From Scatomonas sp963928055 (GTDB lineage: Bacteria > Bacillota > Clostridia > Lachnospirales > Lachnospiraceae): a DNA stretch of 64,000 nucleotides. Below the pieces are notes generated by a model. That model saw nothing but the letters and a program-made list of their open reading frames with translations. It did not search any database and was not told where the DNA came from. Numbering within the stretch: the first letter of the stretch is position 1; every line of letters starts with the position of its first letter. The stretch spans positions 1 through 64,000 of the forward strand of contig CAWVDN010000004.1 of assembly GCA_963928055.1 (NCBI GenBank), read 5' to 3'. A program made the position numbers and the translations under genes. Shown piece after piece: positions 58,152-64,000 of the stretch.

Positions 58152-58694
58152 TCAGCCGAAGTATCTCTTCAGCAGGCCTGCGAAAGCTTTGCCGTGGCGG
58201 GCCTCGTCTCTTGCCATCTCATGAACGGTGTCATGGATCGCGTCCAGGTTGGCGGCTTTAGCGCGTTTTGCCAGATCGGTTTTGCCTGCGGTAGCGCCGT
58301 TCTCAGCCTCTACTCTCATTTCCAGATTCTTCTTGGTGCTGTCGGTAACCACCTCGCCCAGCAGCTCGGCAAATTTGGCAGCGTGCTCCGCCTCTTCATA
58401 AGCGGCTTTCTCCCAGTACAGTCCGATCTCCGGATAGCCTTCTCTGTGAGCCACACGGGCCATTGCCAGGTACATGCCGACCTCGGAGCACTCGCCCTCG
58501 AAGTTTGCTCTCAGATCTGCCTTGATATCTTCCGGAACATCCGCGGCAACGCCAACCACATGCTCGGAAGCCCAGGTCATATCACCGGACTGCTCAACAA
58601 ATTTAGAAGCGGGAGCGCCGCAGATGGGGCATTTCTCCGGAGCGGCCTCGCCCTCGTAAACGTAACCACAAACGCTGCATACAAACTTTTTCAT
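58152..58694 (-). CDS. Reverse rubrerythrin (rubredoxin domain first)
   Basis: A 180-residue reverse-order rubrerythrin: N-terminal rubredoxin (KKFVCSVCGYVYEGEAAPEK, then CPICGAP) and a C-terminal di-iron ferritin-like domain (FEGECSEVGMYLAMARVAHR; YEEAEHAAKFAELL; EMARDEARHGKAF). In clostridia such proteins detoxify peroxide and oxygen with NAD(P)H-derived electrons. ATG 58694 follows AAGAGAGG. A palindromic operator AGTAACTGTTACT (58749-58761) lies upstream and resembles one before the adjacent Fur-family gene, so joint peroxide regulation is likely. Confidence 0.95.
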   Translation of the reverse strand: MKKFVCSVCGYVYEGEAAPEKCPICGAPASKFVEQSGDMTWASEHVVGVAADVPEDIKADLRANFEGECSEVGMYLAMARVAHREGYPEIGLYWEKAAYEEAEHAAKFAELLGEVVTDSTKKNLEMRVEAENGATAGKTDLAKRAKAANLDAIHDTVHEMARDEARHGKAFAGLLKRYFG

Positions 58695-58737
58695 TTTAGA
58701 ATCCTCTCTTTCTATTGATTATATTTTTTACAGGGAT

Positions 58738-58778
58738 TTAATATTAGTAACTGTTACTGAAATTACTATATCACCGAA
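58738..58778 (-). promoter_or_regulatory. Putative PerR operator before the reverse rubrerythrin gene
   Basis: On the minus strand TTTCAGTAACAGTTACTAATAT contains the palindrome AGTAACAGTTACT. A very similar site is found upstream of the Fur-family regulator (59272-59294). Confidence 0.65.
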
Positions 58779-58811
58779 TGACGGGAATGTCAAGGCTTTT
58801 TCCGATGATTT

Positions 58812-59201
58812 TTAGGATTTTTCAGTACAGTCTTTGCAGAGCCCGTAAAAATTCACACTGTAGCTTTCAATGATCCCGTGGAATTTTTCTCCGGCGAACT
58901 CTTTGATCCGGCTGATATCCGCCATGTCCAGATCCAGCACAGCGCCGCACCGACGGCAGGTGAAATGGTTGTGGGGGGAAGTGTTTCCGTCAAACCGGTC
59001 CGCTCCGCCGTCCACCGTGACTTTGCGGATCTCTCCCAGATCGGAAAGCAGGGCCAGGTTCCGGTATACGGTCCCCAGGCTGATATTGGGATAGATCTTG
59101 CGAATGTCTGAGTAGATCATATCTGCAGTCGGGTGGTCGCAGCGGTGCATCAGGTTTTCCTTAATGGATTCCCGCTGGCGGCTGTATTTCAGTGTTGCCA
59201 T
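58812..59201 (-). CDS. perR: PerR-like Fur-family peroxide regulator
   Basis: A 129-residue metal-dependent repressor. The N-terminal winged helix (about 1-75) contains HPTADMIYSDIRKIYPNISL, then GTVYRNLALLSD. The regulatory metal ligands are in NHFTCRRCGAVLDLD. The zinc cysteines are CRRC plus C-terminal LCKDC. The Asp/His set and the neighbouring rubrerythrin genes favour PerR over Fur or Zur. ATG 59201 follows AGGAGGGT. Its upstream palindrome suggests autoregulation. Confidence 0.87.
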   Translation of the reverse strand: MATLKYSRQRESIKENLMHRCDHPTADMIYSDIRKIYPNISLGTVYRNLALLSDLGEIRKVTVDGGADRFDGNTSPHNHFTCRRCGAVLDLDMADISRIKEFAGEKFHGIIESYSVNFYGLCKDCTEKS

Positions 59202-59271
59202 ACATACCCTCCTTTATAATATCCTCAAGCAGTTTCATGATAAAAAATGCTCTGGAGACATAGACATATCA

Positions 59272-59294
59272 TGATAATAGTAATAGTTACTTAA
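59272..59294 (-). promoter_or_regulatory. Putative PerR autoregulatory operator
   Basis: On the minus strand TTTAAGTAACTATTACTATTAT contains AGTAACTATTACT, matching the site before the reverse rubrerythrin gene. It overlaps the likely promoter region of the regulator. Confidence 0.6.
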
Positions 59295-59373
59295 ATTATA
59301 ATAAAGGAAATCCCGGGGATTGTCAAGGGATTTCTGTTGGAAATAGAACGAAGGAAGAAGAAGGCGGGAAGCA

Positions 59374-59402
59374 TTGTCAGAACCTCCGGTCTATGCTATG
59401 AT
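59374..59402 (+). promoter_or_regulatory. Promoter of metG
   Basis: TTGTCA (59374-59379) and TATGAT (59397-59402), 17-bp spacer, 56 nt before the start. A small stem CTCTGC...GCAGAG (about 59419-59440) is in the leader; no T-box or SAM riboswitch is evident. Confidence 0.72.
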
Positions 59403-59457
59403 AAGAAAAGCGAGATCGCTCTGCTTGCCGAGAGCAGAGCAGTAAGGAGATAGATTA

Positions 59458-61429
59458 ATGGAAAAAATCAGAAAGAAATATTATATTACCACAGCCATCG
59501 CCTATACGTCCGGAAAGCCCCACATCGGCAACACCTACGAGGCGGTGCTGGCGGACAGCATCGCGCGTTTTCACCGGCAGCAGGGTTACGATGTGTTTTT
59601 CCAGACCGGAACCGATGAGCACGGCCAGAAGATCGAGCTGAAGGCCGAAGAGCAGGGCATCACCCCCAAGGAGCTGGTAGATCAGGTGTCCGGGGAGATC
59701 CGCAGCATCTGGGATCTCATGGAGACTTCCTATGATAAATTCATCCGCACCACGGATGCCCCCACGAGCAGCAGGTACAGAAGATCTTCAAAAAGCTCTA
59801 CGACCAGGGGGATATTTATAAAGGCTATTACGAGGGGATGTACTGCACCCCCTGTGAATCTTTCTTTACGGAATCCCAGCTGGTGGACGGCAAGTGTCCG
59901 GACTGCGGCCGGCCGGTGACTCCGGCCCGGGAGGAAGCCTACTTCTTCCGCATGAGCAAATACGCTCCGAAACTGATCGAGTATATCAACCAGCATCCGG
60001 AGTTCATCCAGCCGGTTTCCCGGAAAAACGAGATGATGAACAACTTCCTGCTGCCGGGCCTGCAGGATCTCTGTGTGTCCAGAACTTCTTTTAACTGGGG
60101 AATTCCTGTGGATTTTGACCCTAAGCATGTGGTATATGTGTGGCTGGACGCCCTCACCAACTACATCACCGGCATCGGCTACGACTGCGATGGAACAGCA
60201 GCCAGCAGTTCGCGAAATACTGGCCGGCGGATCTGCACTTAATCGGAAAGGATATCGTCCGCTTCCACACCATTTACTGGCCTATTTTCCTCATGGCCCT
60301 GGGGCTTCCCCTGCCCAAGCAGGTCTTCGGCCATCCCTGGCTTCTTCAGGGGGACGGCAAGATGAGCAAGTCCAAGGGAAATGTGATCTATGCCGATGAT
60401 CTGGTGAAGCTGTTCGGCGTGGACGCCGTGCGCTATTTCGTGCTGCATGAGATGCCCTTTGAAAATGACGGCGTCATTACCTGGGAGCTGATGGTGGAGC
60501 GGATGAACTCCGATCTGGCCAACACCCTGGGCAACCTGGTAAACCGCACCATTTCCATGTCCAACAAATATTTCGGCGGCCTGGTGGAAGACAAAGGAGC
60601 CGCGGAGGAAGTGGACGCGGATCTGAAAGCGGTGGTGACGGGAACCGCCGCCAGAGTCGTGGAGAAGATGGATAAGCTCCGGGTGGCGGACGCCCTGACG
60701 GAGATCTTCAACCTCTTTAAGCGCTGTAATAAATATATTGACGAGACCATGCCCTGGGCTCTGGCCAAGGATGAGGCCAAGAAGGACCGGCTGGCCACGG
60801 TGCTGTACAATCTGGTGGACAGTATTACCATCGGAGCTTCCCTGCTGGAATCCTTTATGCCGGATACCACCCGGAGGATCCTGGAGCAGCTGAACGCCGG
60901 GAAGCGGGAGTATGAGGAGCTGGATCAGTTCGGCCTGTACCCCTCCGGAAATAAAGTCACCGACAAGCCGGAGATCCTCTTCGCCCGGCTGGATGTGAAG
61001 GAGGTTATGGCGGAGGTGGAGAAGATCCAGGAGGCTCAGCGGGCCGCCGCCGCTCCTGCGGAGGAGAAGCAGGAGGAAGAGGCCATCCATCTGGAAGTAA
61101 AACCGGAAGTTACCTTTGAGGATTTTGAAAAGATGCAGTTTGCCGTAGGCGAGATCATTGCCTGCGAGGCGGTGAAGAAATCGAAAAAGCTGCTCTGTTC
61201 CCAGGTGAAGATCGGAGATCAGGTAAAACAGATCGTTTCCGGCATCAAGGCCCACTACAGTCCGGAAGAGATGGTGGGCAAAAAGGTCATGGTGCTGGTG
61301 AACCTGAAACCTGCCAAGCTGGCGGGCGTTCTTTCCGAGGGCATGATCCTCTGCGCGGAGGATCCGGAGGGCAATCTGGCCCTGGTTTCTCCGGAGAAGG
61401 AGATGCCTGCCGGAGCGGAGATCTGCTGA
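59458..61429 (+). CDS. metG: Methionyl-tRNA synthetase (reading frame interrupted by two one-base deletions)
   Basis: Charges tRNA-Met. The HIGH-type motif is in GKPHIGNTYEAV, zinc-knuckle cysteines are in YCTPCESFF and CPDCGRP, KMSKS is in GKMSKSKGNV, and a C-terminal dimerisation/tRNA-binding domain (FEDFEKMQFAVGEIIACEAV) is present; about 658 residues joined. The frame slips at about 59761 (after TTDA, one base missing) and at about 60191 (GGAACAGC for GGAAACAGC). Adding one base at each restores every conserved block. Probably sequence errors. GGAG lies 13 nt upstream of ATG 59458. tatD follows closely. Confidence 0.93.
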
Positions 61430-61444
61430 CGGGGGCCGGGAAAG

Positions 61445-62223
61445 ATGATTTTTGAGACACACGCCCACTATGACGATGAGGCTTTTGATGAGGACAGGGA
61501 GGAGCTGCTCTCCTCCCTGCCGAAAAAGGGCGTCGGCACCGTGATCAATGTCTGCGCCGATGGGAAAAGCCTGGACGCCACCCGGGAACTCATAGAGAAA
61601 TACCCCCATGTTTACGGGGCCGCGGGGATCCACCCGGATCACGCGGGAGACCTGAATGAAGCGATTTTTGAAAAGCTGCGGCAGCTCTGCCGCCATCCGA
61701 AAGTTGTGGCGGTGGGGGAGATTGGTCTGGATTATTACTGGCACAAGGATCCGGAAAGCCATGCCCTGCAGATGGAATGGTTTCAGCGGCAGATGGAGCT
61801 GGCCCGGGAGGAGGGACTGCCCTTTATCATCCACAGCCGGGATGCCGCCGCGGACACTCTGGAAGCGGTGAAACGTCTTCGGGGCTGGGAGATCGGCGGC
61901 GTGATCCACTGCTTTTCCTATTCCAGGGAACTGGCGGAAGAATACCTGAAGATGGGATTGTACCTTGGGATCAGCGGAGTGGTGACCTTTAAAACGCCCG
62001 CAGGCTGAAGGAAGCGGTGGCGGAAGCGCCGCTGGAACAGCTGCTGCTGGAGACGGACAGCCCCTATCTGGCCCCGGAACCCAACCGGGGAAAGCGAAAT
62101 TCCTCTTTGAACCTGCCCTACGTGGCGGAGGAGATCGCCAGGCTGAAGGGCGTCACCCCGGAAGATGTGATCGCGGTCACAGAAGAGAACGCCAGACGGC
62201 TGTTCCGAAAAGTCGGGGGATGA
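61445..62223 (+). CDS. tatD: TatD-family metal-dependent DNase (one-base deletion in the frame)
   Basis: A TIM-barrel metallo-nuclease of about 259 residues when joined. Metal ligands are ETHAHYDDEAFD (HxH), GEIGLDYYW (Glu), IIHSRDA and IHCFSY (His), and the C-terminal ETDSPYLAPEPNRGKRN (Asp). The frame breaks at ACCTTTAAAACGCC (about 61988-62001); one more A gives TFKNARRLKEAV and restores continuity. It acts as a 3'-5' exonuclease in DNA turnover or repair. It sits 15 nt after metG in the usual metG-tatD arrangement of Firmicutes. Confidence 0.92.
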
Positions 62224-62259
62224 CTTTTCCGAGACAGCCGCGGATTGTAAGTAATGTAC

Positions 62260-62289
62260 ACCGGAGAATGAAAAATTCTCCGGTTTTTG
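62260..62289 (+). terminator. Terminator of the metG-tatD operon
   Basis: ACCGGAGAAT and ATTCTCCGGT form a 10-bp stem with a short A-rich loop, followed by TTTTGTTG. Confidence 0.85.
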
Positions 62290-62318
62290 TTGACTTTAAC
62301 TATACCGATTGGTATACT
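62290..62318 (+). promoter_or_regulatory. Promoter and operator of the TetR gene
   Basis: TTGACT (62290-62295) and TATACT (62313-62318), 17-bp spacer. The palindrome TATACC-GATT-GGTATA (62301-62316) fills the spacer and the -10 box, so TetR binding there would block its own transcription and that of the amylase gene. Confidence 0.78.
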
Positions 62319-62340
62319 GGTATCTACAGAGAGGTGACAG

Positions 62341-62922
62341 ATGGACAATCGGGAAATGATCTTAAAGACAGCAAAGTCTCTGTTTTACGCCAGAGGCTAC
62401 GACGGCGTGGGCGTCCAGGAGATCGCGGAAAAATCCGGGGTCACCAAGCCCACTCTGTATTATTATTTCGGAAGTAAGAAGGGGCTTCTGGAACAGCTTC
62501 TGACCCGGGATTTTCAGCTGCTGGAAGCGGAAATGGAGCAGGCGACCGTTTACCAGGGGGATCTGCGGGGAACCCTGTACCGGACGGCCCGTGCCTTTTT
62601 TGATTCCGTAAGCCGGGATCCGGAATTCTATCTGCTGCTGATGGCTCTGTTTTTTTCCGGCCGCAAGAGCGAGGGCTTCCGGACGGTCTATCCGTTCCTG
62701 GAGCGGTATTATCAGTTTTTTGTGAAGATTTTTGAGAGCGCCGCCGGAGAGCTGGGGAACATGCGGGGCAGACAGAATCAGTTTGCCGTGAGCTTTACCG
62801 GCTGCCTGCAGTTCTACCTGCTGGTGCGTTCCCGGGATACGGAGGACTTAAGCTCCATGCAGGTCAGCAATGAAGAAATCGAGGAACTGCTGCAGCAGTT
62901 CTTATATGGAATTTATACTTAG
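62341..62922 (+). CDS. TetR/AcrR-family repressor
   Basis: A 193-residue regulator: N-terminal TetR helix-turn-helix (ILKTAKSLFYARGYDGVGVQ, then IAEKSGVTKPTLYYYFGSKK) and a ligand-binding helical C-terminus. ATG 62341 follows GAGAGGTGAC. It lies directly behind a palindromic operator overlapping its promoter, indicating autorepression. The alpha-amylase gene starts 19 nt later and is probably in the same operon, so the ligand could be related to sugar or stress signals (inference). Confidence 0.88.
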   Translation: MDNREMILKTAKSLFYARGYDGVGVQEIAEKSGVTKPTLYYYFGSKKGLLEQLLTRDFQLLEAEMEQATVYQGDLRGTLYRTARAFFDSVSRDPEFYLLLMALFFSGRKSEGFRTVYPFLERYYQFFVKIFESAAGELGNMRGRQNQFAVSFTGCLQFYLLVRSRDTEDLSSMQVSNEEIEELLQQFLYGIYT

Positions 62923-62941
62923 ACTGGGAGGTTATGAGACA

Positions 62942-64000
62942 TTGGGTAAATGGTATGAGGAGGCAGATTTTTATCACATCTATCCCCTGGGGCTTCTGGG
63001 AGCTCCCCGGCGGAATGAAGGCGGGGAAGTGGTCCACCGCCTGCGGACTCTGACGGAGGAGTGGATCCCCTGGCTGCGGGAGATGCGGTTTGACGCGGTC
63101 TATATCGGCCCCCTGTTCGAATCCGTAGGCCACGGCTACGAGACCACCGACTACAAACAGGTGGACCGCCGGCTGGGGGATAATGAAGATTTTAAGGAAT
63201 TTGTGGCAAAAGCCCACGAGGCCGGCATCCGCATTGTGGTGGACGGAGTCTTTAATCACACGGGCCGGGAGTTTTTTGCCTTTAAGGATATTCAGGAGAA
63301 AAAATGGGATTCCCCCTATAAAAACTGGTATAAGGGCGTGAATTTCGACGGCAACAACTGCTACAATGACGGCTTCTGCTATGAATCCTGGCGGGGCTGT
63401 ACGGAGCTGGTAAACTTGAATCCCTGGGAAGGGGCTGTCCGGGAGTATCTTCTGGGCGTCATTGATTTCTGGATCGATGAATTTGACATTGACGGCATCC
63501 GCCTGGACTGCGCCGACTGCCTGGAGCTTTCCTTCCTGGAGGATATGCGCCGCAGGACGGAGGCGAAAAAACAGGATTTCTGGCTTATGGGAGAGGTGAT
63601 CCACGGGGACTACAGCCGCTATATCGGCGACGGGACCCGGATGATCCACAGCGTCACCAACTACGAACTCCACAAGGGCCTGTATTCCGGCCACAACGAT
63701 CACAATTATTTTGAGATTGCCCATACCATCCGCCGGGAATTTGACGCCAATGGCGGTCTGTACCGGGGAATGACCCTGTACAGCTTTGTGGATAACCATG
63801 ACGTAAACCGGATCTACAGCAAACTGAACGTGAAGGGCCATCTGAAGCCGGTCCATGCCCTGCTGTATTTTCTGCCGGGGATCCCGTCCATCTATTACGG
63901 ATCCGAGTTCGGCATAGAGGGAAGATCCGATCAGGGCGGAGACGACGCCCTGCGGCCGGCGGTGGATCTGCGGCAGATGAAGGAGAACAATCCCCATCCG
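62942..64000 (+). CDS. GH13 alpha-amylase family protein (3' end beyond the window)
   Basis: The first 353 residues are visible. The start is taken as TTG 62942 with GGGAGG upstream (MGKWYEEADFYHIYPLGLLG after initiation); no in-frame ATG lies closer. GH13 marks: VVDGVFNHTGREFF (region I), GIRLDCADCLELSF with the nucleophile Asp (II), WLMGEVIHGDYSRY with the acid/base Glu (III) and FVDNHDVNRI (IV). It lacks a signal peptide, so it probably acts on imported maltodextrins or glycogen in the cytoplasm, complementing glycogen phosphorylase. Confidence 0.9.
   Translation, partial: MGKWYEEADFYHIYPLGLLGAPRRNEGGEVVHRLRTLTEEWIPWLREMRFDAVYIGPLFESVGHGYETTDYKQVDRRLGDNEDFKEFVAKAHEAGIRIVVDGVFNHTGREFFAFKDIQEKKWDSPYKNWYKGVNFDGNNCYNDGFCYESWRGCTELVNLNPWEGAVREYLLGVIDFWIDEFDIDGIRLDCADCLELSFLEDMRRRTEAKKQDFWLMGEVIHGDYSRYIGDGTRMIHSVTNYELHKGLYSGHNDHNYFEIAHTIRREFDANGGLYRGMTLYSFVDNHDVNRIYSKLNVKGHLKPVHALLYFLPGIPSIYYGSEFGIEGRSDQGGDDALRPAVDLRQMKENNPHP

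Overview
The window looks like a chromosomal segment of a gut Clostridia bacterium, most likely Lachnospiraceae. The evidence is the gene content: a glycine-riboswitch-controlled AlsT symporter, an Ile T-box before ileS, paired rubrerythrins with a PerR-like regulator, a TPR/AAA+ protein, DUF1002, and aggressive ribosome binding sites. The genus is not resolved. Housekeeping genes occupy both ends and the middle holds accessory DNA.

Layout. 0-6.5 kb: end of an unknown gene, AlsT symporter under a tandem glycine riboswitch, Bax-inhibitor-like membrane protein, WYL regulator, a broken HIRAN gene with its 33-residue partner, XRE regulator, DUF1287 protein, and Hsp20 under a CIRCE operator. 6.9-10.1 kb: mobile scrap, with a RelB antitoxin beside a truncated toxin, IS66 remnants, and the last recombinase of a tyrosine-recombinase trio. 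10.1-29.7 kb: a redox and esterase cluster. A LysR regulator precedes three transcription units whose promoters share an almost identical upstream element with fixed geometry. The units encode secreted esterases, flavodoxin-like lipoproteins, aldo/keto reductases, alcohol dehydrogenases, a MATE exporter, and finally an extracytosolic flavin module (DUF4405 cytochrome-like protein, ApbE, NusG_II, Gx transporter). The likely job is reductive and hydrolytic processing of an external compound with electron transfer outside the membrane; the substrate is unknown.

29.7-31.4 kb: ICE debris and a GNAT acetyltransferase. 31.4-43.9 kb: a genomic island that has split a tRNA-Arg(CCT) gene in two. The 3' half lies at 31.42-31.47 kb and the matching 5' half at 43.87-43.90 kb; joined, they give a standard 77-nt tRNA with CCA. 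The island holds AbiE remnants, two IS copies, two S-layer-domain proteins with swapped N-termini, small paralogous genes, an MFS-LuxR regulator, an XRE regulator and a truncated ParB. At its right end sits a chain of further tRNA-Arg(CCT) 5' halves and one complete tRNA-Arg(CCT), separated by a 241-bp repeat. This fits serial integration into self-carried replacement tRNAs.

44.2-64 kb: HD hydrolase, 3'-5' exonuclease, lipoprotein, ileS, glycogen phosphorylase, TPR/AAA+ protein, rsmA, DUF1002 protein, two rubrerythrins and their Fur-family regulator, metG, tatD, a TetR regulator and the start of an alpha-amylase.

Caution on quality: ileS (four), metG (two), tatD (one), the TPR/AAA+ gene (one) and a lipoprotein gene (one) carry one-base indels, nearly all in short homopolymers. 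Such damage in essential genes points to sequencing or assembly error, so single frameshifts elsewhere in the window should not be over-read.
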